The notes beneath the pieces are model-generated. The model did not search any database, was not told where the DNA came from, and worked only from the letters and a program-made list of their open reading frames with translations. From Bacteroidota bacterium (GTDB lineage: Bacteria > Bacteroidota > Bacteroidia > Bacteroidales > FEN-979), in assembly GCA_026391835.1 (NCBI GenBank), contig JAPLDF010000037.1:1-43872 (forward strand): a stretch of DNA of 43,872 nucleotides, given 5' to 3'. A program made the position numbers and the translations under genes. Shown here in pieces: positions 1 through 6,820 of this stretch (the stretch's first letter is position 1; each line of letters begins with the position of its first letter).

Positions 1-132
1 TTCGGGACTTTGCCTCCAGCTTCCTTCAGATTCCGCTTCGCAGCGGACACCCTTGCTCTTGGCTAATGGTTGGTAACTACCGACCTCCATAAAGGACTTG
101 CACCTTCAAGGTTATAAGTGTGCACGGCACAC
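1..132 (-). mobile_element. Group II intron, 5' end of the ribozyme (partial, continues off the left edge)
   Basis: Read on the minus strand, this stretch begins GTGTGCC at position 132, which fits the GUGYG 5' end of group II introns. It then runs through blocks I recognise from domain I of bacterial group II introns: GAAGGTGCAAGTCC, AGCCAAGAGCAAGGGTG and GAATCTGAAGGAAGC. A short hairpin (GTGTGC/GCACAC, 118-132) lies at the very 5' end. The intron-encoded reverse transcriptase and the 3' end would lie beyond the left edge, so activity cannot be judged. The insertion point directly follows the tRNA terminator at 138-162. Recognition is from memory of intron consensus, not from a search. Confidence 0.83.
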
Positions 133-137
133 AAAGC

Positions 138-162
138 AAAACCCGCGATTAACGCGGGTTTT
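138..162 (-). terminator. Rho-independent terminator of the tRNA gene
   Basis: A perfect 10-bp inverted repeat (AAAACCCGCG / CGCGGGTTTT) surrounds a 5-nt loop. On the minus strand it lies 12 nt beyond the tRNA and its T run is followed by GCTTT, after which the group II intron starts. The flanking A and T runs would let it work in either direction. Confidence 0.8.
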
Positions 163-174
163 AAGGTTATTTTG

Positions 175-248
175 TGGGCCCACTAGGACTTGAACCTAGG
201 ACCAATAGATTATGAGTCTACTGCTCTAACCATCTGAGCTATGGGCCC
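175..248 (-). tRNA. tRNA with CAU anticodon (tRNA-Ile2 or elongator tRNA-Met)
   Basis: A complete cloverleaf of 74 nt can be folded on the minus strand. It has a 7-bp acceptor stem GGGCCCA/TGGGCCC, D arm GCTC/GAGC, anticodon loop CTCATAA with anticodon CAT, T arm CTAGG-TTCAAGT-CCTAG, and discriminator A. The CCA end is not encoded; CAA follows. The GGGCCCA acceptor and the TTGGTC variable region look more like tRNA-Ile2 (decoding AUA after lysidine modification by TilS) than elongator Met. The CAU anticodon alone cannot settle this. It is a single gene with its own terminator at 138-162. Confidence 0.93.
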
Positions 249-251
249 CGC

Positions 252-286
252 TCGAATTACGAATTACGATTGACGATTTTCGAATT
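252..286. repeat. 7-nt tandem array, unit ACGAATT (5 units)
   Basis: Five consecutive heptamers can be read without a gap: TCGAATT, ACGAATT, ACGATTG, ACGATTT, TCGAATT. It lies directly upstream of the tRNA gene (minus strand), where its promoter would be expected. The unit matches the array at 43246-43280 at the other end of the window. Confidence 0.75.
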
Positions 287-349
287 GAGGGCTGCAAAAA
301 TAGATAATTATTACGATTTTTGCAAACCTTTGTTAAATGCCTTCTTCCC

Positions 350-1024
350 ATGAAACTCATCCTGTCTGCTGTCCGAAATCCGAAATCCGAAATCGTAAAT
401 CCGAAATCGATTAAGAATCTCATCTTCGACTTTGGCGGCGTCATCTGCAACATCGATGTGAAACTGACCGAAAGGGCATTCATGGAACTCGGGTTGACGC
501 CTTTTGACCCGCGCGAGCGTTCGATCTCCGATTCTGCCGGCATCTTCGGGGATATTGAAACCGGGGCAATGGATCCCCGGCAGTTCCGCGATGCCCTCAG
601 GAAGTTCTTCCGGAACCCTGTTACCGATGACCAGCTCGATGACGCCTGGAATGCCCTGTTGCTCAACATTCCCGAAGAGCGGATCCGGCTGCTCGAAAAC
701 CTGCGTCAAAACTACCGCATCTTTTTACTCAGCAATACCAATGAGATCCATTACACAAAGTTCCTCGCCGATTTCAGGGAACAGTCTGGCTATGCCGGGT
801 TTGATGACTTGTTCGAGAAGGCATATTTATCCTTCCGGATCGGGTTAAGGAAACCCTCCCCTGAAATTTTCAGGCATGTGCTGAAAGAGAGCAACCTGGA
901 CCCCTCTGAAACATTGTTCATCGACGATACCCTCGTACATGTCGAAGCCGCCGAAAGGGAAGGAATCCACGCGGTTCATCTCGCCCTTGACACCGGGGAG
1001 CAGGTCATTGACCTGTTTGATTAA
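350..1024 (+). CDS. HAD-superfamily hydrolase (YihX/HAD-IA-like sugar or nucleotide phosphatase)
   Basis: A cytosolic phosphatase of the haloacid dehalogenase superfamily, 224 aa from the ATG at 350; the substrate is not predictable. Visible motifs are motif I DFGGVI (nucleophile Asp; the usual second Asp of DxD is Gly, as in YihX-like members), motif II LLSNTNE, motif III lysine in RKPSPEIF, and motif IV FIDDT. A TTG at 320 in the same frame would add ten residues. Between the start and motif I, codons 8-22 are written entirely in a 7-nt tandem array (372-413), so the first 25 residues are probably not family sequence and the true start is uncertain. queA follows after 64 bp but has its own promoter. 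Confidence 0.85.
   Translation: MKLILSAVRNPKSEIVNPKSIKNLIFDFGGVICNIDVKLTERAFMELGLTPFDPRERSISDSAGIFGDIETGAMDPRQFRDALRKFFRNPVTDDQLDDAWNALLLNIPEERIRLLENLRQNYRIFLLSNTNEIHYTKFLADFREQSGYAGFDDLFEKAYLSFRIGLRKPSPEIFRHVLKESNLDPSETLFIDDTLVHVEAAEREGIHAVHLALDTGEQVIDLFD
372..413. repeat. 7-nt tandem array, unit TCCGAAA (6 units), inside the HAD reading frame
   Basis: Six consecutive heptamers are present: TCCGAAA three times, TCGTAAA, TCCGAAA, TCGATTA. Because 7 is not a multiple of 3, the array is translated through all three phases, giving the low-complexity N-terminus (RNPKSEIVNPKS). Its period is the same as that of the arrays at 252-286 and 43246-43280, although its unit differs. Confidence 0.8.
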
Positions 1025-1031
1025 AAAACAC

Positions 1032-1062
1032 TTGACAAATCTCTAAAAAAACATTACCTTTG
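1032..1062 (+). promoter_or_regulatory. Bacteroidota-type promoter of queA
   Basis: TTG at 1032-1034 (-33 element), 20 nt, then TACCTTTG at 1055-1062 matching the TAnnTTTG -7 consensus. The queA ATG is 27 nt downstream. Confidence 0.7.
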
Positions 1063-1088
1063 CCACCCTTTTTAACCGGCAGAAAACC

Positions 1089-2138
1089 ATGAAATTATCT
1101 CAATTTCGCTTCCACCTCCCTCCAGAACTGATCGCCAATCAACCTTCGAAACATCGTGACGAGGTGCCCATGATGGTGCTTGATCGCAAGACACAAACCA
1201 TCGAACACGCACAGTTCAAAGACATCCTCAACTATTTTGGTGAAGGAGATGCCTTCATCATCAACAACACGAAAGTATTTCCCGCCAGGCTTTACGGGGA
1301 AAAGGAAAAAACCGGGGCAAAAATCGAAGTATTTCTGCTTCGTGAATTAAACCGTGAATCACGCCTCTGGGACGTACTCGTTGATCCCGCCCGCAAAATA
1401 AGGATTGGCAATAAACTATATTTCGGCGACGATGATGCACTGGTTGCCGAAGTAATTGACAACACCACTTCGCGCGGCCGGACCATCCGTTTCCTGTTTG
1501 ACGGGCCTTACGAGGAGTTCAAAAAAACCATCCAGCGGCTGGGCGAAACACCGCTGCCCAAAATCCATAACCGCCAGGCCACCTCCGAGGATGAAGAGCG
1601 CTACCAGACGATCTTTGCAAAGCACGAAGGTGCTGTTGCCGCACCCACGGCTGGTATGCATTTCAGCAGGGAGATCATAAAGCGCCTGGAACTCCAGGGT
1701 GTCTCCTTTGCCGAAATCACGCTGCACCTCGGGCTCGGCAATTTCCGCACCATCGATGTGGAAGATCTGACAAAACACAAAATGGATTCGGAGGAGATGA
1801 TCATCGAACCCGAAGCCGCCGAGATCGTAAACCGTGCCATGGCCCGCAAAGGCCGTATCGTGGCTGTCGGAACCACGACCATGAAAGCCATCGAATCATC
1901 GGTGACAGTTGCAGGCACGCTTAAACCCTATCGCGGCTGGACCAACAAATTCATCTTCCCGCCGTATGAATTCAGCATTGCCAATGCCATGATCACCAAC
2001 CTGCATATGTCGCAGTCGCCCATGATGATGATGGTTGCCGCATTCGCCGGGTATGACCTCCTGATGAAAGCATACGAAGTGGCCATCGAGAAGAAATACA
2101 AGTTCTTCACTTATGGCAACCCGATGCTGATTCTTTAG
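1089..2138 (+). CDS. queA: S-adenosylmethionine:tRNA ribosyltransferase-isomerase
   Basis: QueA moves the ribosyl group of SAM onto preQ1-modified tRNA to make epoxyqueuosine, the penultimate step of queuosine synthesis at wobble position 34. The protein is 349 aa, the usual family length, and has the typical N-terminus ([19 protein letters not shown]), the [11 protein letters not shown] block and the PTAGMHF block followed by [11 protein letters not shown]. Start at the ATG at 1089, preceded by a good promoter. ispD follows after 35 bp on the same strand. Nothing looks damaged. Confidence 0.97.
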   Translation: MKLSQFRFHLPPELIANQPSKHRDEVPMMVLDRKTQTIEHAQFKDILNYFGEGDAFIINNTKVFPARLYGEKEKTGAKIEVFLLRELNRESRLWDVLVDPARKIRIGNKLYFGDDDALVAEVIDNTTSRGRTIRFLFDGPYEEFKKTIQRLGETPLPKIHNRQATSEDEERYQTIFAKHEGAVAAPTAGMHFSREIIKRLELQGVSFAEITLHLGLGNFRTIDVEDLTKHKMDSEEMIIEPEAAEIVNRAMARKGRIVAVGTTTMKAIESSVTVAGTLKPYRGWTNKFIFPPYEFSIANAMITNLHMSQSPMMMMVAAFAGYDLLMKAYEVAIEKKYKFFTYGNPMLIL

Positions 2139-2173
2139 TCATGCGAGTTTAGATCTCACGAGTTCATTTCCTG

Positions 2174-2854
2174 TTGAAAAAATTTGCGATCATTGTGGCA
2201 GGCGGTACGGGTACCCGGATGAAAACCGGTACCCCGAAACAATTCCTCCTCCTGGGGGGAAAACCCATGCTGACCTATAGTATCGAAGCTTTTCACCGTG
2301 CTTGCCCTGGTATTTCAATCGTCCTGGCATTGCCTCCCGGTGAGTTCACCAACTGGCAGGAACTTTGCCAGCGGCATGCATTCATCCTGCCACATCAGCT
2401 GGTGGCGGGAGGGGAAACCCGGTTCCATTCGGTTCAGAATGCGCTCTCCATCATTGATGACGATAGCCTGGTTGCCATCCACGACGGGGCCAGGCCCCTG
2501 GTATCCGAATCTCTCATCAGGGAAGCATTTATGACAGCAGAACAACTTGGAAACTGCATTCCTGTGATCCCGGTGAATGAGTCGGTCAGGCTTCTGACAG
2601 GAGGAGATGACAGGTCCTCTAACCGCACGATTCATCGTGCGGATCTGAAAATCGTGCAAACCCCGCAGGTTTTCCATGCAGCCATCATCAAAAAAGCCTA
2701 CGAACAGGGATTCCGGGAGATGTTTACCGACGACGCCATGGTGGCGGAAAGTATTGGTGAAACCATCCACCTGATCGACGGTGACCCGGCAAACCTGAAG
2801 ATCACCCACCCCTATGACCTTGTTGCAGCCGAAGCACTGCTTGGCAATCTATAA
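2174..2854 (+). CDS. ispD: 2-C-methyl-D-erythritol 4-phosphate cytidylyltransferase
   Basis: IspD joins CTP to methylerythritol phosphate in the MEP route to isoprenoids, in the cytosol. The 226-aa protein starts at a TTG (2174) and has the nucleotide-binding loop AGGTGTRMKTGTPKQF at residues 9-24, the IHDGARPLV block, the TPQVF block and the TDDAMVAE block, all standard for the family. It probably shares the queA transcript (35-bp gap). It ends 8 bp from the end of the convergent glycosyltransferase gene. Confidence 0.96.
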   Translation: MKKFAIIVAGGTGTRMKTGTPKQFLLLGGKPMLTYSIEAFHRACPGISIVLALPPGEFTNWQELCQRHAFILPHQLVAGGETRFHSVQNALSIIDDDSLVAIHDGARPLVSESLIREAFMTAEQLGNCIPVIPVNESVRLLTGGDDRSSNRTIHRADLKIVQTPQVFHAAIIKKAYEQGFREMFTDDAMVAESIGETIHLIDGDPANLKITHPYDLVAAEALLGNL

Positions 2855-2862
2855 CTCCCCGG

Positions 2863-4014
2863 TCATCCTTTTCTCCCCTTCCAGCGATAGGGCAACAGCA
2901 ATCCCAGCACCCCCGCCAGCGGCACATAGACCAGCTGAAAAACCTGGGCGGCAGGATAATACACCCACAGGTCCCTTTTCCCGAAAAACCGGCCCATGAT
3001 CCACACCATGGGGAACTCCAATATGATTTTCGCAAGCCATGCGAGGAGGAAAAATCCAGGGAGCCCCGGGATAAAAAAGCCGGTCAAAATGCCTGCCAGC
3101 AGGATCAAATGTGTTAAATAGGTTACGGCTCCAACGGCGACAACAAACGGGTCGCGGTAGCCCCGGCTCTTGGATACCCAGCGGATGCGCTGGTTAAAGA
3201 ACCCCTTCAGGGTGGCTTCCGCACCGGTACTTACAACCGTCGAACCAGCGGCATTGAACAGCAGCGACCCTTTCCCGTAGTGCTTCCTGATGGATGCCAT
3301 GATAAACTGGTCATCCCCCGAAAGGTATTTAAGGTTCCCGCTGAACCCTCCGGATTGCAGGAATGCCTCCCGCCTGTAAGCCAGGTTGGCGCCGTTGCAC
3401 ATCACCGGGAAACCCAGTGCGGCACTGCCTGCCGTAACACCCATCAATCCCATGAATTCCAGCGATTGAATTTTTTGCAGCATGTTTTTCTCATTGCTGA
3501 AACAGACCGGCCCGAGCACCATCCGGATCCCGGCCTGTCTGAAACCTGAAACCATGGATGAGATCCAGCCTGTGCCACGGGCGGTATCCGCATCTGTAAA
3601 CAGGAGGATATCTCCTTTTGCCTGTGCCACGGCTCTTTCAATGGCTCTCTTTTTCCCGGTGGCACCTGCCCCTGAGTGAGGGGAATCGGCAAGAACCAGG
3701 GGGAACCCGGGATGGCTGGCCGCAAAACCTCTTGCCAGGTTCATGGTATCATCTTCGGAAAAGTCATCTGCAATGATTACCTCCATCCCTGTTCCGGGAA
3801 AATCCTGCCGCAGCATCTCGTCAAGAATGCGAAGGATATTGCCCGCTTCATTGCGCACAGGAATGATTACGGAAACAAACCCGGAAGGCCCGTAAGATTC
3901 CAACCGTGCATGCTTCAGAATCCTGATCAGGCCAAAGGTGAATAAACCGATGATGGCCCCATAACACACTGCAGGCAGCAGAAAGATCACCATAAATATT
4001 TCCCGGGGTTCCAT
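2863..4014 (-). CDS. Family 2 glycosyltransferase, membrane-bound
   Basis: A 383-aa GT2 enzyme with an N-terminal membrane segment (about 7-30), a GT-A domain (SVIIPVRNEAGN, the IIADDFSEDD acidic motif, FTDADT metal-binding motif), a QRIRW motif typical of processive enzymes, and two or more C-terminal membrane segments. It would transfer sugar from a nucleotide donor to a lipid or growing chain at the inner membrane; acceptor unknown. The ATG at 4014 was chosen because it overlaps the stop codon of the upstream gene by one base (TGATG), indicating translational coupling. A longer in-frame ORF reaching to 4098 lies inside that neighbour and is not credible. Confidence 0.9.
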   Translation of the reverse strand: MEPREIFMVIFLLPAVCYGAIIGLFTFGLIRILKHARLESYGPSGFVSVIIPVRNEAGNILRILDEMLRQDFPGTGMEVIIADDFSEDDTMNLARGFAASHPGFPLVLADSPHSGAGATGKKRAIERAVAQAKGDILLFTDADTARGTGWISSMVSGFRQAGIRMVLGPVCFSNEKNMLQKIQSLEFMGLMGVTAGSAALGFPVMCNGANLAYRREAFLQSGGFSGNLKYLSGDDQFIMASIRKHYGKGSLLFNAAGSTVVSTGAEATLKGFFNQRIRWVSKSRGYRDPFVVAVGAVTYLTHLILLAGILTGFFIPGLPGFFLLAWLAKIILEFPMVWIMGRFFGKRDLWVYYPAAQVFQLVYVPLAGVLGLLLPYRWKGRKG

Positions 4015-5039
4015 CAGGAATTCTTTTTTCTGAAAAACTGCAGGCGGAAAACAAATACCGTTCCGATCAGGGCGGGAATCCCGAGGTTGATCATCCACAA
4101 CATGGTTGATGCTGCAAATACCCCAAGGTTATTGACGCCCGTCATTGGCATCATCCGTCCGAAATAGAGCCCGAAAATATAGAGTGCCACCGATCCCCTG
4201 ATGCCCAGTTCGGTGAGTGCAATGGTGGGTATGATTGCCATGATGAGATAGATGATGGCAATCAGCATCAGGGCGTCCAGGTATGGAATGCGGACATCAA
4301 ATAACCTCAGCAACAGGTAAAACTGGGTTGAGAACACCATGTACCGGGCAAGGCTCAGCAGCATGACAATGGCCATTTCCCGGTTTTGATAAAATGCAAA
4401 AATCCTGAAAAATTTCCGCCACCCCTTCAACCCGTTCTGCAGGATCCGCTCCTTCAGGTGGGTCAGGATGGAGAGTTTAAAGAAGAGTGCCACAAGGATC
4501 ACATCCAGTGCAAGCACGAGCATCACCAGGCTATCATAAAGCAACCCGCCGCTGAACCCCGAACCTGACATATAACCCGGGAGGAAGATCAGCAGACCGA
4601 CAGAACCCGCGACGATCGTGATCAGCAACTGGCTGATGCTGCCCAGCACGGTGATAAGAATTCCCTCAATCCTGCCGGCCGTTTTGAGTATGAACACGCG
4701 CCCAAAGAACTCCCCTACCCGGTTCGGGATAAAGGAACTGATGCTGATACCTGTCAATACTGCCTGGAAAGACTTGAAAAAACTTACCTCCTCAACCTTC
4801 CCGATCAGGTACTTCCATTTGAATGCCTCAATGCTCCAGTTGACAAACATGAGAGAAAACACAAGAAGCAGCCCGGTCTGAAACTCCGGCTTCACCAGGT
4901 CGTTTTCGATGGCAACGAGCAACCCGGAGAGGTCGGTTTTTTTAAAAAGCTGATTATAGATGAACAGGTAGGTCACCAGAAAAATCCCCAGCTGGATCAG
5001 CAGGTTCATTATTTTCTGTACTTTTGACAAATTTTTCAT
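4014..5039 (-). CDS. YbhN/MprF-type flippase-like integral membrane protein (UPF0104, PF03706-like)
   Basis: A 341-aa multi-span membrane protein with about eight hydrophobic segments. It resembles the lysylphosphatidylglycerol-synthase transmembrane family, which includes lipid-flippase halves of MprF and YbhN. The PNRVGEF motif near residue 95 and the [12 protein letters not shown] block near the C-terminus are typical. Coupling to a membrane glycosyltransferase suggests the pair makes and moves a glycolipid; this is inference. The start is placed at 5039; a start at 5009 would also leave an intact protein and would free the ruvC promoter from coding sequence. Confidence 0.85.
   Translation of the reverse strand: MKNLSKVQKIMNLLIQLGIFLVTYLFIYNQLFKKTDLSGLLVAIENDLVKPEFQTGLLLVFSLMFVNWSIEAFKWKYLIGKVEEVSFFKSFQAVLTGISISSFIPNRVGEFFGRVFILKTAGRIEGILITVLGSISQLLITIVAGSVGLLIFLPGYMSGSGFSGGLLYDSLVMLVLALDVILVALFFKLSILTHLKERILQNGLKGWRKFFRIFAFYQNREMAIVMLLSLARYMVFSTQFYLLLRLFDVRIPYLDALMLIAIIYLIMAIIPTIALTELGIRGSVALYIFGLYFGRMMPMTGVNNLGVFAASTMLWMINLGIPALIGTVFVFRLQFFRKKNS
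5019..5026 (+). promoter_or_regulatory. -7 element for ruvC
   Basis: TACTTTTG matches TAnnTTTG and ends 20 nt before the ruvC ATG. It lies within the first codons of the divergent gene if that gene starts at 5039. No clear -33 TTTG is visible. Confidence 0.5.
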
Positions 5040-5046
5040 CCTTTTT

Positions 5047-5598
5047 ATGGCCGGCGAACGCATTATTCTTGGGATTGACCCGGGTACCACCGTCATGGGT
5101 TATGGCGTTATCAGTGTTACCGGGAACAAAATGAGCCTGCTCGCTTTGGGGGTGCTAAAATTAAGCAAATACGACGACCATTCCTTGCGGCTTAAAATTA
5201 TTTTTGAGCGGATGATCTCACTGATTGAGCAGTATCATCCGGATGAATTGTCAATAGAAGCGCCGTTTTTCGGGAAGAATGTCCAGTCGATGCTTAAACT
5301 CGGGCGGGCACAGGGTGTTGCCATTGCGGCAGCCCTCTCGCGGTCGCTGCCGATTTTTGAATATTCCCCCCGTAAAATCAAGCAGTCAATCACCGGGAAA
5401 GGAGCCTCCTCCAAGGAACAGGTTGCGGCCATGCTGATGCATCTCCTCCAAATCACTGAAAATCCTGAAACCCTCGACGCCACCGACGGGCTGGCTGCCG
5501 CAGTGTGCCACTATTTCCAGAACGGCCAGCCCGAAGCGGGCAAGAAATTCACAGGATGGAAAAGCTTTTTGACTGCAAACCCTGAAAGGCTCGGGTAG
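5047..5598 (+). CDS. ruvC: Crossover junction endodeoxyribonuclease RuvC
   Basis: RuvC resolves Holliday junctions by paired nicks, working with RuvAB. The 183-aa protein has the four catalytic acids in the expected order: Asp11 (GIDPGT), Glu71 ([10 protein letters not shown]), Asp144 and Asp147 ([12 protein letters not shown]). The length is normal. It is transcribed alone and divergently from the flippase-like gene, with start codons only 7 bp apart, and converges on the arginase-like gene 37 bp downstream. Confidence 0.97.
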   Translation: MAGERIILGIDPGTTVMGYGVISVTGNKMSLLALGVLKLSKYDDHSLRLKIIFERMISLIEQYHPDELSIEAPFFGKNVQSMLKLGRAQGVAIAAALSRSLPIFEYSPRKIKQSITGKGASSKEQVAAMLMHLLQITENPETLDATDGLAAAVCHYFQNGQPEAGKKFTGWKSFLTANPERLG

Positions 5599-5635
5599 GA
5601 CACCTCCCCCTGGCAAGAAGAAACAGGTCAGAAAT

Positions 5636-6814
5636 CTACATCAGTTTCTGGTAGACCATCCACCACCGGTCGGGGATGTCGTTTTCGCAGGCGATCTGGT
5701 AATCCTTGTAGGAACACGGCACCAGGTAGTGCCTTTCATACTTGATGCGCTGCTCGGCAGGCAGCGGGATTTCCATCCACCACCGGTCGGTTTTCTTGCT
5801 CTTGTAAAACACGATCTCTTCCTTGTGATCCCTGATACTTACGCGGTATTTCAGGTAATCCTCTTCGTTTTTAAACGGGAAATCATGGGCACGGTTGTAA
5901 TAGCCATCAATAAAATACCAGATCATCTGCGCTACCAGGTGGGCCGTCTGGCCGGCTTTGTCATACCTGGGGTTTACCTCGTAAAAGCCGATGGATGTGA
6001 GTTTATCGCTTAACCCGGCATACCTTACGATCTGGCAGGCTTCCTCACCGTAAAAACCGTTTGGTGTTGCATTTGCGTTACCCGGTGCATCGGAATTGCG
6101 AATCGCCGAGATATCAAACGTCAGCATGTCGGCATTGCGAACAATGGGTTCAACATCTTCGAGTGAATCGCGTACAATTCCGAGGCGATAGGTGTCGAAG
6201 AAGAGATTTTTCATCAGCTTGAGCGCTTCCTGGTCGATAAAGTAGGTCTGGTACCCGATGTTTGCGTAATTGAACAGGTAATTCGGCTGATGCAGGATGA
6301 TGCTGCTCAGGTAAGATTGTGCATTGATATCCTCGTCCGATTTCCCAAGGTCGAACATGGGATCGACCGCTACAATATTGATGATCTGTCCAAGGCTCTG
6401 GTATGCCTGGTAGTTTGCGAATGAAAGATCCTGGCTGCCACCCATGATGATTGGAAGGACATTGTTTTCAATCATTTCGGCAACCACCGAACTTAATGCA
6501 AAATAGGTGTCGGATACAGAGAATCCGTTTTTAATATTTCCCAGGTCCACCATTTTTATGGGGTAGGGTCCGATATTAAGCCTGAAAAGATACTTCCGGA
6601 TTTCATTGGGTGCCATGCCGCAACCCTCATTGCCAACTGACCGCCTGTCGTCGTTTACGCCGATGAGCGCAATATTGCAGTTGGTGTAGTCAGGCAACCC
6701 GTCGGCTTCGGTATGGATGCCGATGATGTTGCCAAGCCGGAGCTGACCGGAAGTTTCCCCGGCACCGGGAAATTCATTCCGGTCGAGGGGTTCAAAAAAA
6801 GTCGAAATATCCAT
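5636..6814 (-). CDS. Arginase/formimidoylglutamase-fold protein lacking metal ligands
   Basis: A 392-aa ureohydrolase-fold protein annotated in Bacteroidota as formimidoylglutamase-like. Active members bind two Mn ions through GGxHS, DAHxD and SxDxDxxDP motifs. Here the corresponding positions read GGSQD (His to Gln, residue 128), DPMFD (His to Met, residue 153) and TFDISAIRNSDAPG (second Asp to Ser, residue 236), so at least three of six ligands are missing. The fold features around them (TPNGFYGEEAC, GFYEVNP) are kept, which argues against simple decay. It starts 6 bp after the topA stop, so it belongs to the topA transcript. Function unknown; catalysis by the arginase mechanism is unlikely. 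Confidence 0.85.
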   Translation of the reverse strand: MDISTFFEPLDRNEFPGAGETSGQLRLGNIIGIHTEADGLPDYTNCNIALIGVNDDRRSVGNEGCGMAPNEIRKYLFRLNIGPYPIKMVDLGNIKNGFSVSDTYFALSSVVAEMIENNVLPIIMGGSQDLSFANYQAYQSLGQIINIVAVDPMFDLGKSDEDINAQSYLSSIILHQPNYLFNYANIGYQTYFIDQEALKLMKNLFFDTYRLGIVRDSLEDVEPIVRNADMLTFDISAIRNSDAPGNANATPNGFYGEEACQIVRYAGLSDKLTSIGFYEVNPRYDKAGQTAHLVAQMIWYFIDGYYNRAHDFPFKNEEDYLKYRVSIRDHKEEIVFYKSKKTDRWWMEIPLPAEQRIKYERHYLVPCSYKDYQIACENDIPDRWWMVYQKLM

Positions 6815-6820
6815 GGGACA

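Noticed and set aside
1-132. rRNA or other structured RNA at the left edge
   Set aside because: The text matches group II intron domain I on the minus strand, with the correct GUGYG start, better than any rRNA segment.
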